Part shown: in pieces, positions 18,023 to 28,545 of the stretch
Position numbering within the stretch: the first letter of the stretch is position 1
Layout of the letters: the number at the start of each line of letters is the position of its first letter
Assembly: GCF_009768975.1 (NCBI RefSeq)
Contig: NZ_CP035733.1
Span: 2,294,001-2,358,000 of the forward strand
Source: Sphingorhabdus lacus
GTDB lineage: Bacteria > Pseudomonadota > Alphaproteobacteria > Sphingomonadales > Sphingomonadaceae
Direction of reading: 5' to 3'
Length of the DNA: 64,000 nucleotides
The notes under the pieces: model-generated
Told to the model about the DNA's origin: nothing
Database searches by the model: none
The model's input: the letters and a program-made list of their open reading frames with translations, nothing else
Program-made: the position numbers and the translations under genes

Positions 18023-18059
18023 AACAAGGCCGCCTGCCCTTGCGGGAAGACGGCCTGTT
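18023..18059 (-). terminator. Hairpin downstream of the small beta-rich protein gene
   Basis: AACAAGGCCG and CGGCCTGTT form an imperfect stem with further pairing inside, followed on the reverse strand by a modest T-rich stretch. It ends the M16 peptidase/small protein transcript before tspO. Confidence 0.5.
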
Positions 18060-18096
18060 GTTTCAATATGAGGCGCGGGGTGTGCCGCGCGCCAAT

Positions 18097-18396
18097 TTAC
18101 TTGCGCGTGCCGGAAAGGCCCATCGAACCAAATGCACCCGCCTTCACTTCACCGGAGATGGCATCGCCATCAACCGTTGCCGTGCAGTCAAGCTTCATGG
18201 GCATTGGAACAGTCATGTCCATTGACCAGCTGATCGTGTCACCATCAACGGTGCCGCTGGGAATGTCCATCGAACCAAGGCCCCCGGCCATTTTTCCCGA
18301 GAAACTGCCACCATCACTATTGACGGTCAAAACAGCCTTCTGGTCGCCCATCGGGCTTTTGATTGTTACGTCCCAATCGCCATCAACTGATGCCAT
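18097..18396 (-). CDS. Small Gly- and Asp-rich beta protein of unknown function
   Basis: 99 residues, no signal peptide. Alternating strands (DWDVTIKSPMGDQKAVLTVN, GSFSGKMAGGLGSMDIPSGTVDGDTISWSMDMTVPMPMKLDCTATVDGDAISGEVKAG) suggest a small lipocalin-like or beta-barrel fold. Two halves share the pattern VDGD-I-S/G, hinting at an internal repeat. AAGGAG lies 7 bases before the ATG. It starts 11 bases after the M16 peptidase stop, so the two are probably co-transcribed. Confidence 0.7.
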   Translation of the reverse strand: MASVDGDWDVTIKSPMGDQKAVLTVNSDGGSFSGKMAGGLGSMDIPSGTVDGDTISWSMDMTVPMPMKLDCTATVDGDAISGEVKAGAFGSMGLSGTRK

Positions 18397-18407
18397 AATC
18401 CTGCTCC

Positions 18408-21287
18408 TTATTTAGCGTTGTTGCTTGCACTTGTGTTAGCAGCTTCACCGACCATTTCAATCGGCAAACCGAGCGCTTCAAGTTGTGGCTTCACTTTTGC
18501 CGCATCGCCTACGACCAGCCACGTGATCTTCGAAGGATCGATCTTCGCCCGCATCTCATCGTTTAATGCTTTCGCGGTAAGAGCGGTGTATTTGGCCGCA
18601 ATAGTTTCAGCGTAATCGAACGGGCGCTTGTTCAGCCGGTCCGCCTGCATCTGACCAAGCACAGCCGCTGACTGCTCATAGCTTCCAGGCAGTTCAAGAA
18701 CATTGCCCTTGATCGTCTTGTCCAGTTCGTCAGGAGTTACGGGCTTTGATCCGTTGAAATCCTTCAGCTGATCCATCAACACCTTAATCGATGGTCCGGT
18801 CTGGTTAGTCTGCACTGGAGCAAACATATAGAACGGCACACGATCCTCTGCGCCGTTCACCTGAGAGCGAACCCCATAAGACCAGCCCTTCGTTTCGCGC
18901 AGGTCCATATTAATCCGCGACAGGAAGTCACCGCCAAAAATCTCGTTAGCAGCGCGCAATGTCAATAGGTCGTCCGAACCTTTGGCGTCCAGCACCTTGC
19001 CCGCCATCACCAGTGATTGCGGTGAATTGGGGCGGTCCACCAGTAGGATTTTGGACTGCGCCGCTGGTATCGCAGCCGTGAAGTTTTTCGCTGGAGCAGC
19101 GGCTCCAGCGGCTTTCCAATTGCCAAAACGCTTTTCTAGGAGCGGCTTGATTTCCTTCAGGCTGGTATCACCGACCACGAAAATTTCGGCTTTTGCGGGA
19201 TGGACCCAGCTTTGATGGAAAGCCGATACATCTGCCTTGGTGATCGTGGCAACGGTTTCTGGATACCCGCTACCGGTTTGCGGGCCGCCATAGGGGTGCC
19301 CCTTGCCGTAGAGTAGCGGCGGCAGCGTCCGAACGGCTATTCCCTGCGGTTGATTGTTTTCCGATTTGATGCGTGTCTGTTGTTGTACCCGAACGCGCTC
19401 CATTTCCTTTTCGTCGAAGGCCGGATTCTTGATTACATCCGCCAACAGGTCGAGCGACGGAGCCAGATTAGGCTTTACTGCCCGCAGGCTCGCAACCGTG
19501 CGGTCGAGCGACGAATTGACATTAACATCCGCACCAAGCTTTTCCTCAGTTTCCGCGATCTGCGTGGAAGTGAGCGTTTTTGTGCCTTCCAACAGCATGG
19601 TTGACATCATGGACGCGATCCCCCGTTTGTCGACAGGATCCGCAGAATATCCCGCGTTGAAGCTTACCGCGACGCGCACCGTCGGCACAGCAGCCCGACG
19701 CGCGAAAAATACTTTGATGCCATTTTTCAGCGTAGTTTCTTCAACAGCGGGAAAGTCGAGAGCAGGCGTCCCGGTTGGCTCCGGAAACTTGCTACGATCC
19801 TGGAAACTAGTCCCGACCGTTCCAGAGAGATCCTCACTTCCCGGAGGAGAGTAAAATGCAGGCGCCGATAAGGTGCCCGTACGCATACCCGAACCGGCAG
19901 CAACTTCCTGATAGGCTTCTCGTTCACCGGGCTCTACGCGAATTTCAAGAACCGGCCGCGTCAACCATTTCTCCATCGCCGCCTTAACCGTTTCGGGCTT
20001 CGTTGCGGCAAGACGCTGCAATTCCTTTTTGTAGAAATTGGAATCACCCACATAAAGTTGACCTTCGGCGAGCGCGACGGCTTTACCGCCGAAACCGCCC
20101 ACCTGCTCCAACCCGTCAATCTGCTGTGCAATGGTGCTGGTCGCAACGCGCTGCACCTCTTCGGCGGTCGGACCTTTTGCGACAAATTCGGACAGGATTT
20201 CATCAAGCCGCTTCGCCACCGCATCGGCATCGCCGCCGGGCTTTACATCAACCTGAATATTCACGAGACTACCATGTACAAATGGCAGCATATAGGCAGC
20301 AACGGAAACCGCGCTTTGTTCCTGCCGAACGAGGATATTGTCTAGCCGCGAGCTGGAGAGACCACCAAGCGCAGCCATCGCGACGTAAAGTGCATTGGCG
20401 TCCGGATCGGCAAGACCTGGAACAATCCAGTTGCGATATATGCGTGTTGCAGGGATCTTGTCCTTCATCACAATCTTGATCGGTTTTTCGAGCGTCGGGA
20501 TCGGCGCATTCACCGGCGGCACATCCTTACCGCGCTTGATGCTACCGAACCATTTTTCGACCAACGGCTTTGCCTGCGCAGCGTTAATGTCACCTGCAAG
20601 AACAAGGACGGCATTATTCGGGCCATAATGGTCGGTGAACCACAGCTTCATGTCATCCAGCGACGCTGCCGCCAAATCTTCAAGGCTACCGATCGTGTCG
20701 TGATGATATGGATGGCCAACCGGAAACAATGTTTCCGAACGCTTATAGTCGACAAGTCCAAATGGCTGATTGTCGCCCTGCCGTTTTTCATTGGATACAA
20801 CGCCGATCTGGTTATCGAGCTTTTCCTTGGTCAGGCCGTTCAGCAAATAGCCCATACGGTCGCTTTCCAAAAACAGCGCCGACTCAAGCGCGGTTGTGGG
20901 TACCGTCTGGAAATAGTTGGTCCGATCCAGCCATGTCGTTCCATTCAGATCGGTTGCGCCGATTTTCTTGGTATATTCAAAATAATCGCCCGGCGCGTTC
21001 TCGCTGCCGTTGAACATGATATGCTCGAACAAATGGGCATAACCCGTCTTGCCCTTAGGCTCATTCTTCGAACCCACTCCATACCAGATAGATACGGCCA
21101 CAATTGGCGCTTTGCGATCTTCATGCACCAATACGGTCAGACCGTTGGGAAGCGTGAATTTTTCATGCGGAATATTGACCGCATCAACCAGTTTGGAAAC
21201 AGGCGCTGGCTCTTGTGCCAATGCGGGTGCAGTGGAAATCAATGCACTGCCGGACAACATCAGCGCGAGTGTGAATTTACGAACCAT
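18408..21287 (-). CDS. Exported M16 zinc peptidase, two-domain fused form
   Basis: About 959 residues with a signal peptide (FTLALMLSGSALISTAPALA). The inverted zinc motif HxxEH is HLFEH at residues 85-89. A second M16 half starts near residue 510 (EETTLKNGIKVFFARRAAVPTVRVAVSFNAG) and lacks HxxEH, matching the usual active/inactive pair in one chain (pitrilysin-like arrangement). Acts on oligopeptides in the periplasm. Start ATG chosen from GGGAG upstream; the longer frame adds an implausible leader. Confidence 0.92.
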   Translation of the reverse strand: MVRKFTLALMLSGSALISTAPALAQEPAPVSKLVDAVNIPHEKFTLPNGLTVLVHEDRKAPIVAVSIWYGVGSKNEPKGKTGYAHLFEHIMFNGSENAPGDYFEYTKKIGATDLNGTTWLDRTNYFQTVPTTALESALFLESDRMGYLLNGLTKEKLDNQIGVVSNEKRQGDNQPFGLVDYKRSETLFPVGHPYHHDTIGSLEDLAAASLDDMKLWFTDHYGPNNAVLVLAGDINAAQAKPLVEKWFGSIKRGKDVPPVNAPIPTLEKPIKIVMKDKIPATRIYRNWIVPGLADPDANALYVAMAALGGLSSSRLDNILVRQEQSAVSVAAYMLPFVHGSLVNIQVDVKPGGDADAVAKRLDEILSEFVAKGPTAEEVQRVATSTIAQQIDGLEQVGGFGGKAVALAEGQLYVGDSNFYKKELQRLAATKPETVKAAMEKWLTRPVLEIRVEPGEREAYQEVAAGSGMRTGTLSAPAFYSPPGSEDLSGTVGTSFQDRSKFPEPTGTPALDFPAVEETTLKNGIKVFFARRAAVPTVRVAVSFNAGYSADPVDKRGIASMMSTMLLEGTKTLTSTQIAETEEKLGADVNVNSSLDRTVASLRAVKPNLAPSLDLLADVIKNPAFDEKEMERVRVQQQTRIKSENNQPQGIAVRTLPPLLYGKGHPYGGPQTGSGYPETVATITKADVSAFHQSWVHPAKAEIFVVGDTSLKEIKPLLEKRFGNWKAAGAAAPAKNFTAAIPAAQSKILLVDRPNSPQSLVMAGKVLDAKGSDDLLTLRAANEIFGGDFLSRINMDLRETKGWSYGVRSQVNGAEDRVPFYMFAPVQTNQTGPSIKVLMDQLKDFNGSKPVTPDELDKTIKGNVLELPGSYEQSAAVLGQMQADRLNKRPFDYAETIAAKYTALTAKALNDEMRAKIDPSKITWLVVGDAAKVKPQLEALGLPIEMVGEAANTSASNNAK

Positions 21288-21379
21288 TATATGCTCCCAA
21301 AGCTTTAATATTAGTCGGAAAGATAGCGTGGACGCGGCCAAACACAATGTTACGGTGCCAATATTTCGACAAACGGCAT

Positions 21380-23491
21380 TTAAGGGCGATAACGGCGCTT
21401 CGATGCCTTGACCGCGTCGGCCCATTCAAAATGCACCGGCTTGTATTTTCCTTCCACGAACAATTTCATCTGATCGGTATAATGGGGCGATTCCGGACGG
21501 GTGGTCGCAGCGCCATATGGCTGGATTGACTCCGATGTAATCGTGCCGTCCTTGTCCCACCGGATCAACATGATGAAGCTGTCGCCGTGCCGGACGCGCA
21601 CTTTCTTGTCCGGCTGTTCGGCGTCCCACATGGTTGTCGCACGCAACGTGTCGGTGCCACCCAACATCGCCATGTCGGCCTTGCCACGCCGCAGCCGCTG
21701 GATATCGGCCAAAGGTGGATCAATGCGCCCGAAGCGTTCCTGGAATTCGTCTACCGCTTCACGGAGGGTCTTGCGTGGATCGGGCATGGTCTCACCGCGC
21801 CAGTTCCGCCGCGCGCCCAAGCGGATGACCCGTTCAGCAAAGGCGTCAGCGGCACCCTTTCCATCGCTTGTCCAATCCCATGTCGCTAGAAGCTTCTGGG
21901 CTTTTAGCAGCTCGGGATCGTCTTTCAGGTCTAACGCCGCAAAAGATGCAATCCACGAACCGACCCAGCTTTTCTTGCTGTATATCGTGTCCATCTTGAT
22001 GGCCAAAAGTTCTTCGTGGGTTATCGAGCTATCGGCCGAGAGCAGTTCGGTCGCGCGCAATCCGCGATTGGTCATGCCGAGTTCAATCCCGAGATAGGGT
22101 GAATAGTCCGACGGCTTCATTTCCGATCCGGGCCCTGCGGCCAAAAACGGGTTGTTGTTAGCATTTTGAACGAAGCCCGATGCCGGATCGACGATCTTGG
22201 GATAGCGGTCAAATTCGACCGGTCCATTCCACAGTGCCGCAGACGTATCGCCAGGCAATTCCTGGGTGTAGTCAAAACCTGGCTTCCGATCAGGAAACAG
22301 CGCGTTGTAGATATAGGCTACACGACCGGTCTTGTCGGCGTAGATGAAATTGGTCGCCGGTATTCCGCCAATCGCCATCGACTTAGCCCACTCTTCCCAA
22401 TTCCGGGCCTTCGTATTCCGGTAATATTGTTCAACCAGTTTGACATTGTCGATACCCGCATAGCGGATGGCGAACGCGCCTCGTTTGTTCTTGATCACAG
22501 GTCCGTGAACCGACCGGTACACTGTCTGCGGCACCGGCAGGGTAAATGGTCCAAATTTTACGGGCAACCATACGCGCTTGGTATCCAAAGCCAGCCATTT
22601 ACCGTCGAAGCGGTATTTGTCGCCTGCTTCATTCAATACCAATTTGTAGACGTCGATTAGATCCGGCCGGTTTACCGTGTTGGTCCAGCCAAGATTGCGA
22701 TTATGTCCCAACAGCACAAAAGGCGAGCCCGGGAACAGGGCGCCTGCCATGTCCAGACCTTCATTCGAATGGGTCACTGCTTCATACCAAGCGACCTGCC
22801 CTTCATAGGGTTGATGCGAATTGGATATGAGCCAGGTTTTACCATCGGCCATACGTTTGGGTGCGATGGCGAAGGCATTGGATCCGTTCATTTCGGGATC
22901 ACGACCGATTGGAGTCATCCGCGCGGCACTTTCCTTGGGTTGTGGCTTGCCCTCAGCCAGCGCACCGATGGTGCTGTCGAGGCCATAGAAAAAGGGTGCG
23001 CGCAGAACAAAGCCCGTGACGATGTCCTTGCCGGTCACTGGAAACAGTTTCGACAGACGAACTTCTTGCGGATGCTTTTCAGCATAGTGGTTCAAACCCG
23101 CGGCATAGGCTTCGGCAACAGCACGTACTTGCGGGGATAGCTCCAGATAACGGCGATCGGCCGTTTCACGCGCGCCCAATAAATGGAGGACAAAATCAAC
23201 CTTGGCTCCATCAGAACCTGCAATGGCACCGTAGCGGCCACGGGTCATGGCTACGACATCTTCAATAGTTGAAAAGTCATCCTCGGCATGGGCATAGGCA
23301 AGGCCATAGGCCGCATCTGCGTCGGTTTTGCCATTGATATGCGGGACACCGAAAGAATCACGCGCGATTTCAACATCATATTTACGGGGTGCCGGGGCGG
23401 CATATTGTGTTGCGACCAATGGTTCCCACACCAGTCCCGCGACCGCGACAAGACCAACCAGCGCCAACAGCGCCCATAATAATTTCCGCAT
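21380..23491 (-). CDS. Penicillin acylase family (Ntn) amidohydrolase
   Basis: About 703 residues. N-terminal signal/anchor helix, an A-chain region with RDSFGVPHINGKTDADAAYGLAYAHAEDDF, and the autocleavage site G203-Ser204 in NGSNAFAIAP, where Ser becomes the N-terminal nucleophile of the B-chain. Then LGHNRNLGWTNTVNRPDLIDVYKL, typical of the family. Such enzymes cleave penicillins, N-acyl homoserine lactones or other acyl amides; quorum quenching is possible but unproven. Start ATG has GGGAG upstream. Confidence 0.92.
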   Translation of the reverse strand: MRKLLWALLALVGLVAVAGLVWEPLVATQYAAPAPRKYDVEIARDSFGVPHINGKTDADAAYGLAYAHAEDDFSTIEDVVAMTRGRYGAIAGSDGAKVDFVLHLLGARETADRRYLELSPQVRAVAEAYAAGLNHYAEKHPQEVRLSKLFPVTGKDIVTGFVLRAPFFYGLDSTIGALAEGKPQPKESAARMTPIGRDPEMNGSNAFAIAPKRMADGKTWLISNSHQPYEGQVAWYEAVTHSNEGLDMAGALFPGSPFVLLGHNRNLGWTNTVNRPDLIDVYKLVLNEAGDKYRFDGKWLALDTKRVWLPVKFGPFTLPVPQTVYRSVHGPVIKNKRGAFAIRYAGIDNVKLVEQYYRNTKARNWEEWAKSMAIGGIPATNFIYADKTGRVAYIYNALFPDRKPGFDYTQELPGDTSAALWNGPVEFDRYPKIVDPASGFVQNANNNPFLAAGPGSEMKPSDYSPYLGIELGMTNRGLRATELLSADSSITHEELLAIKMDTIYSKKSWVGSWIASFAALDLKDDPELLKAQKLLATWDWTSDGKGAADAFAERVIRLGARRNWRGETMPDPRKTLREAVDEFQERFGRIDPPLADIQRLRRGKADMAMLGGTDTLRATTMWDAEQPDKKVRVRHGDSFIMLIRWDKDGTITSESIQPYGAATTRPESPHYTDQMKLFVEGKYKPVHFEWADAVKASKRRYRP

Positions 23492-23583
23492 TCCAATCTC
23501 CCACGCGACGTGACCTTGTATCATCGGTCCGTTCGCCTAATAAAGGGAGGCATAACCAAGTTTGAAGGAAAGGAAAGTCCCCC

Positions 23584-25152
23584 ATGCGCCGCCCCCTCAT
23601 CGCCCTTGCTCTAGCAACAGCCATTGCTTCGCCTGCTCTTGCCCAAAATGTAAGTGCAGGTTCTGGAATAGCGCCCGCAACTGTAGCCAATTCGGCGGGT
23701 CGCCCAATTGGATTTTCGGGGACGGTTCCGGCGAGCGGCGTTTTGGTTATTCCGATGCGCGACGCGTCCTTACCAGCAAACACAATCGATCCCGTGACAG
23801 CGCAAGCAATAGACACCGCCATCGCGGCTGCGAAATATGAGGGCAAACAGGGAAGCATGCTCTCGCTGCGGGGGATAGGTGGCTATGCCCGCATTTTGCT
23901 TGCCGGCACTGGCAACGAAGGCGATCGCGCGGCTAATATACGTGATGCAGCGGGTAAGGCCGCACAAGAGTTGAAGGAGGAAGCTCAACCGGTCGCGCTC
24001 GCGGGGGGCCTGACACAAAATGAAGCTGCAGCTGCAGCACTGGGTTTTGCTTTGGGCCAGTATCGCTTCGACCGATACAAGACGGTCGACAAAAAGGCAC
24101 CGCCATCGCAGTCTGTAACGGTGGTGAGTGCGGATTCAGCGGCCGCAGAGGCCCTATGGAAATCGCGCTATGCTGCCCTGGCCGAGGGTGTCGCTCTCGC
24201 CAGAGATCTCGCCACCGAGCCTGCGAATGTCATCTATCCCGAGAGCTTTGTAGACCGTGTGCGCGCCGCTATGGGAACCACGGCAAATGTAAAGTTTGAG
24301 GTACTTGATGAAGCCGCAATGCGTAAATTGGATATGGGTTCGCTTGTCGGAGTGGGTCAAGGATCGCGGCGCCCGTCCCGCTTGTTGCTCGTCGAGTATA
24401 ACGGAGCAGGCGCACAAGCGCCATTGGCTCTCGTCGGTAAGGGTATTACTTTTGATTCGGGCGGTATTTCTCTCAAGCCCGGTGCAGGCATGTGGGCGAT
24501 GAAAGCCGATATGTCCGGCGCTGCCAATATCATGGGAGCGGTGCTGTCGCTCGCGAAATCGAAAGCACCCGTCAATGTCATCGGCGTGGCTGCGTTGGCC
24601 GAAAATATGCCCGACGGCAACGCATCGCGCCCGGGCGATGTGGTCCGCACCATGAGCGGCAAGACCATTGAGATTTTGAATACCGACGCCGAAGGCCGTC
24701 TGGTGCTCGCCGATGCCAATGAATATGTTCTGGCGACCCGCAAACCTGCTGCATTGATCAACATGGCCACATTGACCGGGGCGATTGTCGGCGCCCTCAG
24801 TGATGAATATGCTGGCCTGTTCAGCCGCGATGAAAAATTGGCTGCAAGCTTAAGTAAAGCTGGAAGCGCCACAGGTGAAGAACTCTGGCGGATGCCGCTG
24901 CACAAAAATTATGTCGAGGATATGAAATCAGAAATTGCCGATATCAAAAATGTCGTCGAGGGCGGTGGTCCAGGCGCTGGGCTGGGTGCCACATTCATCG
25001 GCTTTTTCGTGAACAAGGAAACGCCTTGGGCACATCTGGATATTGCAGGCGTGAACTGGTCCGACAAGGGAGGCCCAGTTAACCCGAAGGGAGCATCAGG
25101 ATGGGGCGTACGCTTGCTCGACGAGATGGCACGAACTTGGCGAGCGGAATAA
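23584..25152 (+). CDS. Exported M17 leucyl aminopeptidase
   Basis: 522 residues with signal peptide MRRPLIALALATAIASPALAQ, which sets it apart from cytosolic PepA. M17 hallmarks: GKGITFDSGGISLKPGAGMWAMKADMSGAANIMG (metal-binding Lys/Asp) and NTDAEGRL at residues 366-373. Removes N-terminal residues from peptides using two metal ions. Divergent from the penicillin-acylase relative with 92 bp between starts. Confidence 0.93.
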   Translation: MRRPLIALALATAIASPALAQNVSAGSGIAPATVANSAGRPIGFSGTVPASGVLVIPMRDASLPANTIDPVTAQAIDTAIAAAKYEGKQGSMLSLRGIGGYARILLAGTGNEGDRAANIRDAAGKAAQELKEEAQPVALAGGLTQNEAAAAALGFALGQYRFDRYKTVDKKAPPSQSVTVVSADSAAAEALWKSRYAALAEGVALARDLATEPANVIYPESFVDRVRAAMGTTANVKFEVLDEAAMRKLDMGSLVGVGQGSRRPSRLLLVEYNGAGAQAPLALVGKGITFDSGGISLKPGAGMWAMKADMSGAANIMGAVLSLAKSKAPVNVIGVAALAENMPDGNASRPGDVVRTMSGKTIEILNTDAEGRLVLADANEYVLATRKPAALINMATLTGAIVGALSDEYAGLFSRDEKLAASLSKAGSATGEELWRMPLHKNYVEDMKSEIADIKNVVEGGGPGAGLGATFIGFFVNKETPWAHLDIAGVNWSDKGGPVNPKGASGWGVRLLDEMARTWRAE

Positions 25153-25166
25153 AATCACACTCGCAT

Positions 25167-25196
25167 CTTGTGTGGCAAAAATGCAACATTACATCT
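25167..25196 (+). promoter_or_regulatory. Possible heat-shock (RpoH) promoter of clpB
   Basis: CTTGTGT at 25167-25173 and TACATCT at 25190-25196, 16 bases apart, loosely fit the alphaproteobacterial RpoH pattern (CTTG... and a CAT-containing -10). It lies 60 bases upstream of clpB, a classical RpoH target. The match is partial. Confidence 0.25.
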
Positions 25197-25255
25197 TTGA
25201 AGAGCGCTTCCTAAATCATCCATGGGGAAGCAATTGAGAAAGATGGAATGAGGGC

Positions 25256-27832
25256 ATGAATCTCGAAAAATTTACTGACCGCGCCAAGGGCTTCCTGCAG
25301 AGCGCACAAACTGTAGCCATCCGTATGAGCCATCAACGGATCAGCCCGGAGCATTTGCTCAAAGCGCTGCTCGAAGATGAGCAGGGCATGGCGTCCGGCC
25401 TAATCAAGGCAGCGGGCGGTGATGCAGCCACCGCACTGCGCGAGACAGATGCCGCGTTAGCAAAGGTGCCCGCTGTGTCGGGCGGCGGCGCACAACAAAC
25501 GCCGGGCTTGGATAATGATTCTGTACGCGTGCTGGACGCAGCGGAGCAGGTCGCGCAAAAGGCCGGTGACAGCTATGTCACCGTTGAACGCTTGCTGCTC
25601 GCACTCGCGCTGGCCACGACGACGGCAGCTGGCAAAGCGCTTGCAGTTGCGGGCGTAAATGCCGAAGGGCTGAACGCAGCGATTAACGAATTACGCGGTG
25701 GACGTACCGCTGACACAGCCGGGGCAGAAGACCGCTATGACGCGCTCAAGAAATTTGCCCGCGACCTGACGGAGGTTGCACGCGCAGGTAAGCTCGATCC
25801 CGTAATCGGTCGCGACGAGGAAATACGTCGAACGATCCAGATATTGGCCCGCCGGACCAAGAATAATCCTGTGCTGATCGGTGAACCCGGAGTCGGCAAG
25901 ACCGCTATTGCCGAAGGTCTTGCGCTCCGCATCGCCAATGGCGATGTGCCCGACAGCCTGAAGCATCGAAAGCTGCTGTCGCTCGACATGGGTTCTTTGA
26001 TCGCCGGCGCGAAATATCGTGGTGAGTTTGAGGAACGGCTGAAAGGTGTGCTGGACGAGGTTAAGCAGGCCGAGGGCGACATCATCCTGTTTATTGACGA
26101 AATGCACACGCTGGTTGGCGCGGGCAAAGGCGAAGGCGCGATGGACGCCGCCAATCTCATTAAGCCCGCACTAGCACGTGGCGAATTGCACTGCATTGGT
26201 GCGACAACACTCGATGAATATCAAAAGCACGTCGAAAAAGACCCCGCGCTGCAACGCCGGTTCCAGCCGGTTTTCGTTGGCGAGCCTACCGTAGAGGACA
26301 CGATATCCATCCTTCGCGGGCTCAAGGAAAAATATGAACTGCACCACGGTGTGCGAATAACAGATGGTGCACTTGTTAGCGCCGCTAGCTTATCACATCG
26401 CTATATTTCGGACCGTTTTTTGCCTGACAAAGCCATCGACCTGATGGACGAAGCCGCGTCGCGGTTGCGGATGGAGGTAGAATCCAAGCCGGAGGAAATT
26501 GAGAATCTCGACCGCCGGATTATGCAATTGCAGATTGAGCGCGAAGCGCTGAAAAAGGAAAGCGACGACGCGTCCAAAGACCGACTTGCGGCGCTTGAGA
26601 ATGAGCTTGCCAATCTCGAACAACAGTCCACAGGTCTGACGCAACGCTGGCAGGCGGAGAAGGAAAAGATCTCGGCAGAAGCCAAAATCAAGGAGCAGCT
26701 CGATGCCGCGCGTATTGAGCTGGAACAGGCACAGCGTGGCGGCGACCTCGCCAAGGCGGGTGAACTGCAATATGGCACCATCCCCGGCCTTGAGAAGCAG
26801 CTGGAAGAAGCCGAGGCGGCGGCAGGCAATGCAATGCTGCGCGAAGAGGTAACAGCACAAGATATAGCCAGTGTCGTTAGCCGCTGGACGGGTATTCCAG
26901 TCGACAAGATGCTTGAAGGCGAGCGCGACAAACTGCTCAATATGGAGGAGTTGATCGGGAGCCGGGTGATTGGACAGAAAGATGCCGTCGAGGCCGTATC
27001 CAAAGCGGTACGCCGCAGTCGCGCTGGGTTGCAGGACCCGAACCGCCCATTGGGATCGTTCCTGTTTTTAGGCCCGACGGGCGTCGGCAAGACCGAGCTG
27101 ACCAAAGCATTGGCGAGCTTTTTGTTCGACGATGACAATGCCATGGTCCGCATCGATATGTCCGAGTTCATGGAAAAGCACAGCGTGTCGCGTCTCGTCG
27201 GCGCGCCTCCAGGTTATGTCGGTTATGAAGAGGGCGGTGTGTTGACCGAGGCTGTACGGCGTCGGCCTTATCAGGTCGTCCTGTTTGACGAGGTCGAAAA
27301 GGCCCATAGTGATGTCTTCAACATCCTGTTGCAGGTACTCGACGATGGTCGACTGACCGACGGACAGGGGCGCACTGTTGATTTTTCAAACACGCTCATC
27401 ATTCTGACGTCAAATCTGGGTAGTCAGTATCTGGCAGGCTTGGAAGATGGTCAGGATGTGAAAGATGTCGAACCGCAGGTTATGGAAATTGTTCGGAGCC
27501 ACTTCCGTCCTGAGTTTCTGAACCGTCTAGACGAGATTATCCTGTTCCACCGTCTCGCCGCCGAACATATGGCGCCGATCGTCGAAATACAGGTCAAGCG
27601 GGTGCAGAAGCTACTGAAAGACCGAAAGATCGAACTGGCGCTGACTGACAAAGCGAAAGCTTGGTTAGGGCGGGTTGGATATGATCCGGTCTATGGTGCC
27701 CGTCCATTGAAACGCGCCATCCAGCGTTACTTGCAGGATCCACTCGCAGACATGCTACTGCGCGGTGAAATCCCGGATGGTGCAACCGTTAAGGTGGACG
27801 AGGGCGACGGAGCATTGGCGCTCGCCGTCTAG
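25256..27832 (+). CDS. clpB: ATP-dependent disaggregase ClpB
   Basis: 858 residues, normal for ClpB. N-terminal Clp repeat domain; first AAA+ with Walker A GEPGVGKT at 209-216; the long coiled-coil middle domain (about 400-530), which separates ClpB from ClpA; second AAA+ with Walker A GPTGVGKT at 606-613. Pore loop [12 protein letters not shown] is visible. It extracts proteins from aggregates together with DnaK. No IGF/L loop for ClpP is evident, consistent with ClpB. Confidence 0.98.
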   Translation: MNLEKFTDRAKGFLQSAQTVAIRMSHQRISPEHLLKALLEDEQGMASGLIKAAGGDAATALRETDAALAKVPAVSGGGAQQTPGLDNDSVRVLDAAEQVAQKAGDSYVTVERLLLALALATTTAAGKALAVAGVNAEGLNAAINELRGGRTADTAGAEDRYDALKKFARDLTEVARAGKLDPVIGRDEEIRRTIQILARRTKNNPVLIGEPGVGKTAIAEGLALRIANGDVPDSLKHRKLLSLDMGSLIAGAKYRGEFEERLKGVLDEVKQAEGDIILFIDEMHTLVGAGKGEGAMDAANLIKPALARGELHCIGATTLDEYQKHVEKDPALQRRFQPVFVGEPTVEDTISILRGLKEKYELHHGVRITDGALVSAASLSHRYISDRFLPDKAIDLMDEAASRLRMEVESKPEEIENLDRRIMQLQIEREALKKESDDASKDRLAALENELANLEQQSTGLTQRWQAEKEKISAEAKIKEQLDAARIELEQAQRGGDLAKAGELQYGTIPGLEKQLEEAEAAAGNAMLREEVTAQDIASVVSRWTGIPVDKMLEGERDKLLNMEELIGSRVIGQKDAVEAVSKAVRRSRAGLQDPNRPLGSFLFLGPTGVGKTELTKALASFLFDDDNAMVRIDMSEFMEKHSVSRLVGAPPGYVGYEEGGVLTEAVRRRPYQVVLFDEVEKAHSDVFNILLQVLDDGRLTDGQGRTVDFSNTLIILTSNLGSQYLAGLEDGQDVKDVEPQVMEIVRSHFRPEFLNRLDEIILFHRLAAEHMAPIVEIQVKRVQKLLKDRKIELALTDKAKAWLGRVGYDPVYGARPLKRAIQRYLQDPLADMLLRGEIPDGATVKVDEGDGALALAV

Positions 27833-27856
27833 CCCCTTTGCGGAAAGTTGCTCGTG

Positions 27857-28165
27857 TTAAGGCTGTGCGTCCGGAGGTTCATATCCACGGCACTCACCGC
27901 CCGAGCAGACATTTTCGCCGACAATCGCACGGGCAGCGTCATTGCCTGCCTGCTGGGAGCGTCGCCACTCGGCTAAGGTTTTGCAGACTTTAACTTTGCG
28001 GATGATTGAACCCACAGCCGCAAATTTCTTGCATTTAATCTGTTGGTCAGGATCGTCAGGGGCGACTGCGGTTGCTGCTACTTGCGCAGCAGCAGGATTG
28101 GCCGCGACAGCATGCGCCGCTATCCAGACAACGAAGGCGACGCGAAACGTTGCCTCCCTGGTCAT
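27857..28165 (-). CDS. Small exported Cys protein, paralogue 2 of a tandem pair
   Basis: 102 residues. Signal peptide (AFVVWIAAHAVAANPAAAQ), then a conserved core shared with the adjacent gene: DPDQ, I-C-K, GS-I, KVKVCKT, AEW, GN--ARAI, NVCSGGEC. Four Cys in the mature part may form two disulfides. A short acidic/Pro tail distinguishes it. The start lies 3 bases after the neighbour's stop with only a weak ribosome site, so coupling is likely. Family and function not recognised. Confidence 0.75.
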   Translation of the reverse strand: MTREATFRVAFVVWIAAHAVAANPAAAQVAATAVAPDDPDQQIKCKKFAAVGSIIRKVKVCKTLAEWRRSQQAGNDAARAIVGENVCSGGECRGYEPPDAQP

Positions 28166-28168
28166 ATA

Positions 28169-28450
28169 TTAGTTGCCGTTACCGCAGGACCCGCCTGCAC
28201 ATACGTTCCCGCTTTCAGCAATCGCGCGCGCGGTGCGATTACCATTTGCCTGAATCTGTTTCCACTCCGCGATGGTCTTGCACACTTTGCCCTTCTTGAC
28301 GAGCGAACCGGTTACTTCGACCTTGCGGCAGCGGATAACCTGATCGGGATCAGACGCTGTGGTCGTAGGTTTTGCAGCTTCATCGTTGGCAAAAACCGGC
28401 GACACCGACAGTGATGTGGTGAAGGCAAGAGCAAAGAAAATGTGACGCAT
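28169..28450 (-). CDS. Small exported Cys protein, paralogue 1 of a tandem pair
   Basis: 93 residues. Signal peptide (MRHIFFALAFTTSLSVSPVFA), then the same core as its neighbour: DPDQVIRCRK, VTGSLVKKGKVCKTIAEWKQIQANGN, ARAIAESGNVCAGGSCG. Four conserved Cys in matching positions. First gene of the pair, so the promoter should lie between 28451 and 28545. Function unknown. Confidence 0.78.
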   Translation of the reverse strand: MRHIFFALAFTTSLSVSPVFANDEAAKPTTTASDPDQVIRCRKVEVTGSLVKKGKVCKTIAEWKQIQANGNRTARAIAESGNVCAGGSCGNGN

Positions 28451-28545
28451 GAGAGATTCCTTGGGTATGATTATTGGAGAGGTGTATCATGCAAATAGAG
28501 CGGTCGCAATCGCAGGAAGGCGTCGTTTGTCGAATGCAATCGGTA

